Assembly (NCBI GenBank): GCA_947456315.1 | Contig: CANGRU010000062.1 | Span: 1-7,988, forward strand | DNA length: 7,988 bases | Origin: Beijerinckiaceae bacterium | GTDB taxonomy: Bacteria; Pseudomonadota; Alphaproteobacteria; Rhizobiales; Beijerinckiaceae | Direction: 5' to 3' | Part shown: one piece after another, positions 1-6,464 of the stretch | Numbering within the stretch: position 1 is the first letter of the stretch | Layout: each line of letters starts with the position of its first letter | Notes under the pieces: model-generated | The model's database searches: none | Told to the model about the DNA's origin: nothing | What the model saw: the letters and a program-made list of their open reading frames with translations, nothing else | Program-made: the position numbers and the translations under genes

Positions 1-1664
1 CAGCCAAGCCGCACCGGATTATATCCCAGATCATGCTGAAAGCCGTGGATCAGGCCAAGATTGGGCCAGTCAAATCCAACGGCCGCAAGTTCGATACGAT
101 CAATGCGGTCAGGCCCTGCAGTCTCGGCGAGTTTCTGGCGCAGCAAGGAGATTGTTTCATTGGCGGTGTCTGGCCGCATGACTTCAAAGCGTGCTGGCGG
201 CAGAGCCGTGGATTCATTGGGGCCGTTGCCTGTGGCCAGATCAATGGTGAGCGTGCCGGCGACCAGAAGCAAAGTGGCCAGATGCAATTCGCGTCCGGCA
301 CGGCGCACGACAAACAGAATGATGCAGGCAATCACCAGACAGGAGCCGCCGATCAGAATCGGCACTTGCGCCTGCGCCAAGCGGTCTTTCCACACAGCCA
401 CCGCCACAGCACCTGCAATACCCGCAACGACAACAATGGCGGGCGCCACATAGGAGCGCAAAAGGCCGACATGTTCCTGCGTGAGAAACCGATGCAGTCC
501 GTAGCCGCCAAGTATGGAGGCCAGCGCACAGAGCGGGAATGTGGCATCAGCCGGACGGCGGAAAAAATCGGCGCCCGGTAATTCAAAAGCCATTTTGTAA
601 AGCGGGGTAAAATCACCCAGCGCATAAAGCAGCATCAGCACAAAGCCGATGACGAGAGGCGCCATCTCGCGATTGAAAATCCGCAGGCCCAGAACACCAA
701 GACCCAGAAAAGACACAACCGGCAGCGCGCCAAAGTAAACATTGGCCATGTTGCGCGCGAGATTGTAATCGCCGCCCCAGACGCTTGATTCCGGCGGCCC
801 CCAGAACTGGGCAATCGGCCCATCCGTGCCAAACAAATTGGCGATGAAGGCGGTCATCAAAGCAACTGGATGCAACGAGCCGCGCGCCGCACCTTCAAAG
901 GTGATCTCGGTGCGAGTGGATTGTTCTGCCAGAACCAGCGTCAATGAAACCGGCAGCGCCACCGTCACAATGCCGGCCACAAGTCCCGCCAACAGCGGCA
1001 AGGCCGTTTGGCGCAAAGGCGCACGGGCAAGATTCCACAGCGCGTAGATCAACAAAATCATCGCGCAGAGGAAAGCGATCTGGTCACGCCCGACCAGCAT
1101 CAGTCCGCCGAAAAAACCGGCCAGCAGACCGCTCCAAACACCCCCGCGCTGAAACACGCGCGCCAGAAACAGAAAGGTGATGGCGAAAAACGCCAAACTC
1201 AACACTTCGCCGATATGCTGGATGCGCCAAGCGGCTGATCCGCCGAAGGCAAAGCTCAAACCCGCCACAAGCGCGCCTGCCGGATGATAACCGCGATCAC
1301 GAAAATGCAGGATGAGCGCAAGCCCCCCCAGCGCAATCATGAAGAAGACCGTGGCATCGGCGGCGATGAAACCCGGATCGCGCACAAATTTGGCAACCAG
1401 CAAATAGGGCAGCGTGAAGATCAGCGATTGCGGATCGGCAATGTGCAGTGATCCGGCAAAGACATAAGGATTCCAGAAAGGCGATTCACCGCTGTGCAAG
1501 GTCTTCGCGAGGAAGACGAGCTGCGGATAGAAATGCGCCTTCGCATCCCATGGAATCGTATAGCGACCTGACAACCAAGGTGCTGCCAGTGCCAAAGCGC
1601 AAAGCGCAAAAATCAAGATGGCGGCGAAATAGGTCTGGCTCGCTGCTGGTTTGCGCTGATCCAT
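1..1664 (-). CDS. YfhO-family multi-pass membrane protein (GT-C glycosyltransferase-like), 3' end cut by window
   Basis: An open frame runs without a stop from an ATG at 1664 to the left edge, giving about 554 residues, so the C-terminus is missing. The protein is very hydrophobic with many predicted membrane helices. After a first helix (about residues 12-30) comes a loop with PWDAKAHFYPQ (Asp40), then SGESPFWNPYVFAGSLHIADPQS (residues 58-80). This acidic first loop and the G-x-x-P-x-W-N-P-Y signature are typical of YfhO and related GT-C enzymes, which use polyprenyl-phosphate sugars to glycosylate polymers or lipids outside the membrane. Near the edge, H-G-F-Q-H-D-L-G-Y-N-P matches the conserved GY[DN]P segment of the YfhO C-terminal domain. 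Its start lies 6 bases after the ribA stop, with a purine-rich AAGGA about 10 bases upstream, so it is probably co-transcribed with ribA. The sugar donor and acceptor cannot be read from the sequence. Confidence 0.8.
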   Translation of the reverse strand, partial: MDQRKPAASQTYFAAILIFALCALALAAPWLSGRYTIPWDAKAHFYPQLVFLAKTLHSGESPFWNPYVFAGSLHIADPQSLIFTLPYLLVAKFVRDPGFIAADATVFFMIALGGLALILHFRDRGYHPAGALVAGLSFAFGGSAAWRIQHIGEVLSLAFFAITFLFLARVFQRGGVWSGLLAGFFGGLMLVGRDQIAFLCAMILLIYALWNLARAPLRQTALPLLAGLVAGIVTVALPVSLTLVLAEQSTRTEITFEGAARGSLHPVALMTAFIANLFGTDGPIAQFWGPPESSVWGGDYNLARNMANVYFGALPVVSFLGLGVLGLRIFNREMAPLVIGFVLMLLYALGDFTPLYKMAFELPGADFFRRPADATFPLCALASILGGYGLHRFLTQEHVGLLRSYVAPAIVVVAGIAGAVAVAVWKDRLAQAQVPILIGGSCLVIACIILFVVRRAGRELHLATLLLVAGTLTIDLATGNGPNESTALPPARFEVMRPDTANETISLLRQKLAETAGPDRIDRIELAAVGFDWPNLGLIHGFQHDLGYNPVRLG

Positions 1665-1670
1665 GCCGCG

Positions 1671-2831
1671 TCAGTCCTTGGCCGTGCCCAGGGCGGGCGC
1701 GGCCTGTACGAGATCATCAATCATATGGCCGGCACGATCTCGCTTGGACTCCAGATACCGCAGATTCTCATCCGTCAGACGCCCGACAATGCGCTGGTCT
1801 GCGGCAACCGTCAGACCAGCACTTTCCAGCGCTGCAATTTTGACCGGATTATTGGTCATCACCCGCACAATGCTGACGCCCAATTGTTTGAGCATGTCGG
1901 CGGCAAAGGCAAAGCCGCGCTGGTCATGATCAAAACCCAAGACCTCGTCGGCATCATAAGTGTCAAAGCCTTGCGCTTGCAGGCGATAGGCGCGGATCTT
2001 GTTGGAAATGCCGTTGCCGCGGCCTTCCTGATCCAGATAAAGCAAAATGCCGCCGCCATTTTCAGCCATGAAACGCGCTGTGTGGCGCAGCTGGTCACCG
2101 CAATCACATTTGAGCGAACCGAACAGATCGCCCGTCAAACAGGCTGAATGCAAACGCACGGTGACGGGCTTCGACAAATCCGGTTTGCCAATGATGACTG
2201 CCGCCTGATCACGCAAGCCCTCGCCACCCCGGAAGATGACAAACTCACTGTCCGGCGCGCCTTCGAGCGGAACAGGTGCCCGCGAGATCAGCGTCAAAGC
2301 TGTGCGTTCAACCGTGCGATAATCCATCACATCGGCCATCGAAACCTGAACCAGAGAATCCAGCTTGGCCGAACCCGTTGCCGGAAACACAACAAGCGCT
2401 GGCAGAACGAGCGCCAAGCGCATCAATTCGAGGGCGGCTTCATCTTGGGCAGAGAGCGCGCTGACAGGTGCCTCGACACGCGCATCCGTATCAACGGCCA
2501 GACGTGTGATGCGGGCAAGATCAATATGGGGCAAAGCAAGCGCACCGGCCGCTTCGCGTTCCAGACCCAGATGACGCAGGCGGGGCGCAGCCAGCAACAG
2601 GCGCGCCTGGCCTGCGGATAATGTGTCCAGATCAGCGCTGAGTGCGCCATCCAGCGCCTCAACGGAGGTCGCAATCAGGACGCCCTGCGGGCCGGACACC
2701 GCGACGGGACGCGCTGAGCGAATTTCGGCGATCGCACGCTCGACCTTGATCTGGCCAGACACGCCCGCGACCAATAGACTATGCTCACGATCCGCCACGC
2801 AAACCTCACTCCCGGGAATGGGCCACACCAC
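1671..2831 (-). CDS. ribA: GTP cyclohydrolase II with degenerate RibB-like N-terminal domain
   Basis: Cytosolic Zn and Mg enzyme that opens GTP to 2,5-diamino-6-ribosylamino-4(3H)-pyrimidinone 5'-phosphate, formate and pyrophosphate, the first step of riboflavin synthesis. The C-terminal half (about residues 195-375) is a complete GCHII domain. It has LHSACLTGDLFGSLKCDCG with zinc cysteines C231, C242 and C244, DQEGRGNG (267-274), LGFDHDQRGF with catalytic Asp303 and Arg305, and MTNNPVK (325-331). The first ~175 residues resemble 3,4-dihydroxy-2-butanone-4-phosphate synthase (ERAIAEIRSARPV at 31-43; VDTDARVEAPVSALSAQDEA at 113-132) but lack the acidic DxEDRENEGD metal site, so that half is probably inactive. 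The reported start is a GTG preceded by GGGAG at 6 bases. A GTG at 2798 (375 residues), preceded by GAGG at 5 bases, is equally plausible. The gene diverges from the RibD_C gene and is followed 6 bases later by the YfhO-type gene. No FMN riboswitch fits the short upstream gap. Confidence 0.93.
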   Translation of the reverse strand: MVWPIPGSEVCVADREHSLLVAGVSGQIKVERAIAEIRSARPVAVSGPQGVLIATSVEALDGALSADLDTLSAGQARLLLAAPRLRHLGLEREAAGALALPHIDLARITRLAVDTDARVEAPVSALSAQDEAALELMRLALVLPALVVFPATGSAKLDSLVQVSMADVMDYRTVERTALTLISRAPVPLEGAPDSEFVIFRGGEGLRDQAAVIIGKPDLSKPVTVRLHSACLTGDLFGSLKCDCGDQLRHTARFMAENGGGILLYLDQEGRGNGISNKIRAYRLQAQGFDTYDADEVLGFDHDQRGFAFAADMLKQLGVSIVRVMTNNPVKIAALESAGLTVAADQRIVGRLTDENLRYLESKRDRAGHMIDDLVQAAPALGTAKD

Positions 2832-2898
2832 GTTCGGCTCCCGGCCCTCCCCTTGCCCCGCTCATAAACTATATCTAGGGCAGAAACTAGGAGCGTCC
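2832..2898. promoter_or_regulatory. Divergent promoter region between ribA and the RibD_C gene
   Basis: These 67 bases are the only gap between two genes transcribed away from each other, so both promoters must lie here or just inside the coding ends. The stretch 2864-2888 is AT-rich in an otherwise GC-rich context. On the minus strand it holds TATAGT (2873-2868), a 5/6 match to a -10 box; on the plus strand it holds TATATC and TATCTA around 2870-2877. No convincing, correctly spaced -35 box is seen for either direction. The gap is too short for a complete FMN riboswitch (usually well over 100 bases), and no RFN-type conserved boxes are seen. Confidence 0.45.
2889..2893 (+). promoter_or_regulatory. 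Shine-Dalgarno site fixing the RibD_C start
   Basis: AGGAG lies 5 bases before the ATG at 2899. The same frame is open upstream to 2623, but that extension would run antisense through the ribA N-terminus and has no matching ribosome site. This site therefore sets the start at 2899. Confidence 0.8.
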
Positions 2899-3621
2899 AT
2901 GCAAGCCAGCCCCGGTGACCAAGCGACAGAGTTAACGGCCGACCCGTTTGCGCCGTTCAAGGCAGCCGATGCGGCGCGCCCCTTTGTCGTGGCCCAGCTT
3001 GGCCAGTCGCTTGACGGGCGCATTGCGACCGTCTCGGGCGCGAGCAAATATATCAATGGCGAACCGGCGCTCGACCATCTGCATCGCATCCGCGCAGCCG
3101 TGGATGCGGTGATCGTGGGGGCGGGCACGGTGCAGGCTGACGACCCGCAACTGACCGTCCGGCGTGTGGCGGGCCGCAATCCGGCGCGTGTGGTGATCGA
3201 TCCGGCGGGACGCCTGCGCGGACCAGCCAAATGGCTCGAGCCAGACGGCACGCCCTGCTTTCTCATCACCCATGAACAGGCGCCCGCTTTCACCATTCCC
3301 GATGTCGAGCAAATCCGCTTGCCCGTTGGTCCCGATGGCCTGTCCCCCAAAGCCATCATCGATGCTTTGTTTGTGCGCGGCTTCAGGAAAATTCTTGTCG
3401 AAGGCGGCGCACGCACGATTTCGGTTTTTCTGGATGCCGGCTGCATCGACCGGCTTCACTTGCTGGTGGCGCCCATTATCATCGGCTCAGGCCGCAACGG
3501 ACTTGATCTGAAGCCGATTGATGACCTGACCTCAGCGCTTCGCCCCGCCACCACATTTCATGCTTTGGGTGGCAATGAATTTTTGATCGATTGCAATCTG
3601 CGCCAGCAAGCGGAGGTTTGA
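2899..3621 (+). CDS. Stand-alone RibD C-terminal (pyrimidine reductase / DHFR-like fold) protein
   Basis: 240-residue cytosolic protein made only of the RibD_C domain, which in riboflavin synthesis uses NADPH to reduce the ribosylamino group of 5-amino-6-ribosylaminouracil phosphate to ribitylamino. Seen: AQLGQSLDGRIAT (32-44), KYINGEPALDHLHRIRAAVDAVIVG with GAGTVQADDPQLTVR (74-88), the EGG glycine loop (168-170) in ILVEGGARTISVFLDAG, and PIIIGSGRNGLDL (192-204). These are the substrate and NADPH-binding signatures of the family. The zinc deaminase domain with its HAE and PCxxxGRTPPC motifs, present in bifunctional RibD, is absent, and only a short 25-residue leader precedes the domain. It is divergent from ribA and followed after 1 base by a cytochrome b561 gene. 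Alternatives are a reductase for a different pyrimidine or pterin, or a partner to a deaminase elsewhere. The family is clear; the exact substrate is not. Confidence 0.88.
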   Translation: MQASPGDQATELTADPFAPFKAADAARPFVVAQLGQSLDGRIATVSGASKYINGEPALDHLHRIRAAVDAVIVGAGTVQADDPQLTVRRVAGRNPARVVIDPAGRLRGPAKWLEPDGTPCFLITHEQAPAFTIPDVEQIRLPVGPDGLSPKAIIDALFVRGFRKILVEGGARTISVFLDAGCIDRLHLLVAPIIIGSGRNGLDLKPIDDLTSALRPATTFHALGGNEFLIDCNLRQQAEV

Positions 3622-3622
3622 T

Positions 3623-4162
3623 ATGAAACGTCTGGAATATTCAAACGCATCCAAGTTTCTGCACTGGCTCACAGCGCTTTTGATTTTCGGCCTTTTGCCC
3701 ATGGGTTTTCTTCTGGAAGACCTGCCTGAAGGGCCGATCCAGAATCTGGGTTATGATTTGCACCGTTCCTTCGGCTTTATTGTCCTGCTTCTGGCAGCAG
3801 CGCGCATCGCGGTGCGCAAAATCTGGGGTGTGCCGGAAGCCTATGCGGGATTGAGCACCTTCGAGCGACGCGCCTCGACTGCCACACATCACACGCTCTA
3901 TCTTCTGTTGGTTCTCACGCCTGTGCTGGGCTGGGCCGCGACATCGGCCTATCCGGTCACCATCTCGGTTTTCTGGCTGTTCAACCTGCCCCCACTCGCA
4001 CCGCAAAGCGAGGCTTTGTCAAAAGTGCTGTTCAAGCTGCATGAACTGGCAGCCATCGGAATGATCTTGCTGCTCGTGGGCCATATGGGTGGCGCGCTGA
4101 TGCACCGCCTGATCAAACGTGATGGCGTGATGGAGCGCATGTTGCCAGCACGCAAAAGCTGA
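3623..4162 (+). CDS. Cytochrome b561-family membrane haem protein
   Basis: 179-residue inner-membrane protein of the prokaryotic cytochrome b561 (CybB / Ni-Fe hydrogenase b-type) family, which carries b haems between four helices and moves electrons between quinones and other partners. Hydrophobic segments lie at about 12-30, 49-66, 90-108 and 137-160. Candidate haem-binding histidines sit where the family has them: H14 in the FLHWLTA motif, H47 in YDLHRSFGF, H89/H90 at the start of helix 3, and H140 and H154 in the last helix. No cytosolic reductase domain is attached. The start is 1 base after the RibD_C stop, with GGAGG (3612-3616) 6 bases before the ATG, so the two are clearly co-translated. 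Its stop lies 3 bases from that of the convergent methyltransferase gene. Some relatives are annotated as superoxide:ubiquinone oxidoreductases (CybB); this role is not proven here. Confidence 0.88.
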   Translation: MKRLEYSNASKFLHWLTALLIFGLLPMGFLLEDLPEGPIQNLGYDLHRSFGFIVLLLAAARIAVRKIWGVPEAYAGLSTFERRASTATHHTLYLLLVLTPVLGWAATSAYPVTISVFWLFNLPPLAPQSEALSKVLFKLHELAAIGMILLLVGHMGGALMHRLIKRDGVMERMLPARKS

Positions 4163-4170
4163 CCATCAGC
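4158..4170 (-). terminator. Possible weak terminator at the convergent junction
   Basis: Read on the minus strand, GCTGA-TGG-TCAGC is followed directly by TTTT, a 5-bp stem with a 3-base loop and a short U run just after the methyltransferase stop. It overlaps the stop codons of both convergent genes, and part of the symmetry arises because both genes end in GCTGA-like sequence. The stem is shorter than usual for an intrinsic terminator, so this is only a candidate. Confidence 0.2.
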
Positions 4171-4993
4171 GCGGCAGCGCAAACAGATCGATGTGACCAA
4201 TGTTGCACGATGTGGCTTGCACACGCGCCGCGCGCCAAGCCGCCACATCGGAGGCACTCACAAGTCCGGTCTCGGCAACGGCTGATGCCGCCCCTTGCGC
4301 AAGCTGGCTTAGCAAATCTCCTGATGAGAGACGCCACGGGCTGTCGCCCTGCGTGAGAGCAAAGCCGTGCTGCGCCAAAGCCCGCGCAAGATAGGCCGCC
4401 GCATCAGGGCCTGCGGCCACGCCAAATCCCTTGTCACTTTTCTGATGCGCATGAAAAGCTGCCAGCACAGCCGCATCGGCCGCATGGGCGGGCTGCCAAT
4501 CTTCACGCCCGTCATAGGTGAGAATGGCATAGAGCGGCAGGCGACGCCGCGCGAGCGCCGCGCAGAGCGCATCCATCCAGTCACCCGAGACGAGATCGAA
4601 AAAGGCTGTGGCTGTCAGCAGATCGGCACCATCAAGAACCGATTCAAAATTCTTGGCGAGATCGGCTTGGCACAATTCAAGCCGGATGGCGCGCCCGCCT
4701 TTGTGCAGCATCAACGCGCCTTGCACTTCCTCGCTGCGATCTGCCCAAGCAATGAGACGCGTGCGCGCAGCAACAAGCAGATTTTCGTCCCAATCCACCA
4801 GCCGCCACGTCTGGCGCATGGGCAGCTGTTCTGCCATAGCGCGCAAATTCGAGCCTGTGCCGCAGCCGAAATCGACAATCGTCATATGGTCATGCGCCGC
4901 AAAATGGGTGAACACATGTGCCGCGACAGCAGGTGCGCGTGCCGCATGATCCGCACCCTCACGCAGGGCCAGCCAATCGGGTGAAAAGCTCAT
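4166..4993 (-). CDS. Class I SAM-dependent methyltransferase
   Basis: 275-residue cytosolic protein with a Rossmann-type methyltransferase core. Motif I is VDFGCGTGSNL (40-50), the SAM-binding glycine loop; the acidic residue after strand 2 is in RLVDWDENLL (D67/D69); CQADL (108-112) follows; DLLTATAFFDLVSGDW (124-139) is the post-strand-4 region. The C-terminal part (about 190-275) is Ala-rich and not recognised as a known substrate-binding domain. It is the last gene of the four-gene minus-strand operon. Its ATG overlaps the glycosyltransferase stop as ATGA (4990-4993), and GAGG lies 7 bases upstream inside that gene, so translation of the two is coupled. The substrate is unknown; the context suggests a small molecule also handled by the glycosyltransferase. 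No O-, N- or C-methyltransferase subtype can be assigned. Confidence 0.82.
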   Translation of the reverse strand: MSFSPDWLALREGADHAARAPAVAAHVFTHFAAHDHMTIVDFGCGTGSNLRAMAEQLPMRQTWRLVDWDENLLVAARTRLIAWADRSEEVQGALMLHKGGRAIRLELCQADLAKNFESVLDGADLLTATAFFDLVSGDWMDALCAALARRRLPLYAILTYDGREDWQPAHAADAAVLAAFHAHQKSDKGFGVAAGPDAAAYLARALAQHGFALTQGDSPWRLSSGDLLSQLAQGAASAVAETGLVSASDVAAWRAARVQATSCNIGHIDLFALPR

Positions 4994-6036
4994 GCCGCGA
5001 CCTCTTTCAAAACCTGCGCAATGATCTGCGCCGTCTCATCCCATGTCGGCAAATCCTGTCCGGCAGCATAAGAAGCTTCCGCCAGACGCTGGCGCAAAGC
5101 GCGATCTGAAATGGCTTGGCGCAAAGACTGGCCCAGCGCGTGCACATCGCCCGGCGCAACTGTGAGCGCCACGCCCTCCGGCACCGTCTGCGCCATCGCG
5201 CCGCCGCAGGTCATGACAATAGGCAGACCCCGCACCATGGCCTCGCCCAACACCATGCCATAGCCCTCGAAATGCGAGGACATGACAAACAGATCACTGC
5301 GCGCATAGAGCGCCTCCAGTGCCGCGGCACTGACCTCACCTGCAAATTGAATGCGATCAGACAGCGCGGATGCCGCATGACGCAGCACCTCATCCGCATA
5401 TTCGGGCGCACGCGCCAATGAACCTGCAATGGTGAGCGACCAATCAAGATCCGTGCATGTTTCAAGCGCCGATAAAAGCACATCATAGGCTTTGCGCGGC
5501 ACGACAGACCCGACGGCCAGCAGATGAACAGACCCACCACTTCCTACAGCGCGCGGCGCACGCTCTGTGCCGGGCAACGCCACATGAATGCGCCTGGCCT
5601 CGACGCCATAATCGCGGATCAGAATATCTTTCGTCAGGTGCGACGACACAATGACAGCTCTGGCGCATGTCAGCGCCACCTTCTCGCTTTCAAACAGGGA
5701 TTGCGCGGCCTGCGCACTCAAGCCGGTTTCCAGCGCGAGCGGATGATGGACGAGCGCAACGATCTTTGCACGCACCTGTTTAAGAATGGGTGCCGGCACA
5801 GCGCCATAAGCGAGCCCGTCACACAACAAGACATCACCTGCCTCCACATCTGCCAGCAGCGCTTGCGTCTGCGCCAAAGCCTCCACCGAGGGGAATGGAA
5901 ACCCCTGCGGCAGAGCCAGATGTCGCACATCCACGCCATAGGCTGGCACACGCGCCAGCGCCTCGCGATCATAGCCATAGCCGCCTGTCAGCGTGGCAAG
6001 GTCACCGGGAATGGCAAAAGCGGCGCGCACACTCAT
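4990..6036 (-). CDS. GT4-family glycosyltransferase (GT-B fold)
   Basis: 348-residue cytosolic retaining glycosyltransferase that would use a nucleotide-sugar donor. The N-terminal Rossmann domain carries TGGYGYDR (17-24), the glycine-rich loop common in GT4 enzymes, and a strand-helix pattern through VHHPL (96-100). The C-terminal donor-binding domain has LLAVGSVVPRKAYDVLLSA (172-190; R181/K182 contact the donor phosphates in the family) and SSHFEGYGMVLGEAMVRG (253-270) with the E-x7-E pair E257/E265. There is no signal peptide or membrane anchor, and the length is slightly below the usual 360-400. It starts 5 bases after the PTPS-fold gene stop with only a poor ribosome site, so it probably depends on translational coupling. 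It overlaps the methyltransferase by 4 bases. GT4 enzymes include the cyanobacterial pteridine glucosyltransferases, which fits the neighbours, but most GT4 members act on lipids or polysaccharides; the acceptor is unproven. Confidence 0.87.
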   Translation of the reverse strand: MSVRAAFAIPGDLATLTGGYGYDREALARVPAYGVDVRHLALPQGFPFPSVEALAQTQALLADVEAGDVLLCDGLAYGAVPAPILKQVRAKIVALVHHPLALETGLSAQAAQSLFESEKVALTCARAVIVSSHLTKDILIRDYGVEARRIHVALPGTERAPRAVGSGGSVHLLAVGSVVPRKAYDVLLSALETCTDLDWSLTIAGSLARAPEYADEVLRHAASALSDRIQFAGEVSAAALEALYARSDLFVMSSHFEGYGMVLGEAMVRGLPIVMTCGGAMAQTVPEGVALTVAPGDVHALGQSLRQAISDRALRQRLAEASYAAGQDLPTWDETAQIIAQVLKEVAA

Positions 6037-6041
6037 AATGA

Positions 6042-6443
6042 TCAGACAACCGGACCTTCAAACCAGGCCCGCGCAATGTGGCTCTCATGCAAGCTCACAC
6101 GGATTTTCACAATGCCTTCGCCACCGGGGCCGAGATCACCCTGTTTTGCAGCCGCTGCCATATGGTCGAAAATATATTTCGACAAAAACTCCGTGGTGGT
6201 CTGGCGCCCTTTGAACTGCGGCAGAGCATCAAGGTTCTGGTAATTGATCGGACCCAGCACTGCTTTCAGCGCCTCATGCGCGCGGCCGATATCCACCACC
6301 ACTTCATGCTCGTTCAGCGTCTCGCGGAAAAAGGCGACATCGACCACAAAGGTCGCGCCATGCATATTTTGCGCGGGGCCGAAAAACGCGCCCTTGAACG
6401 AATGGGCGATCATAATGTGCTCACGCACTTCCAAAGCATACAT
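6042..6443 (-). CDS. PTPS/QueD-fold protein lacking canonical zinc and catalytic residues
   Basis: 133-residue protein of the 6-pyruvoyl-tetrahydropterin synthase / 6-carboxytetrahydropterin synthase family, a small T-fold protein expected to be multimeric. Compared by eye with E. coli QueD, zinc histidine H14 (IAHSF) and H28 (NMHGATF) are kept. The third zinc histidine of the HGH motif is A30, the catalytic cysteine position is A24, and the DHxxLN catalytic histidine region reads INYQNLD (66-72). The acid after strand 2 (D51 in VVVDIG), the T-x-E helix start (TTTE, 82-85) and the pterin-anchoring glutamate (E120 in SLHESH) remain. A pterin-like base may therefore still bind while the normal chemistry is lost or changed. 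The ATG at 6443 has GGAG 7 bases upstream. It lies 21 bases after the dehydrogenase gene and 5 bases before the glycosyltransferase gene. Automatic annotation would call it 6-carboxytetrahydropterin synthase; I would not. Confidence 0.83.
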   Translation of the reverse strand: MYALEVREHIMIAHSFKGAFFGPAQNMHGATFVVDVAFFRETLNEHEVVVDIGRAHEALKAVLGPINYQNLDALPQFKGRQTTTEFLSKYIFDHMAAAAKQGDLGPGGEGIVKIRVSLHESHIARAWFEGPVV

Positions 6444-6464
6444 GTCAAAACTCCAAAGAAGGGA

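Noticed and set aside
33..581. Plus-strand open frame near the left edge
   Set aside because: It is opposite the YfhO-type gene, whose minus-strand frame is continuous and matches family motifs at both ends.
2623..2898. Upstream extension of the RibD_C frame (92 more residues)
   Set aside because: It runs antisense to the ribA N-terminus, reads as low-complexity Ser/Arg/Pro-rich sequence, and a strong AGGAG site supports the start at 2899.
2832..2898. FMN riboswitch upstream of ribA or the RibD_C gene
   Set aside because: The gap is only 67 bases and shows no RFN-like conserved boxes or hairpins.
4367..4984. 205-residue plus-strand open frame
   Set aside because: It is antisense to the methyltransferase, which has clear SAM motifs, and has no recognisable motif of its own.
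1671..6443. Toxoflavin or queuosine biosynthesis cluster
   Set aside because: There is no RibD deaminase domain, QueC, QueE or QueF, and the PTPS-fold protein lacks the QueD catalytic residues.
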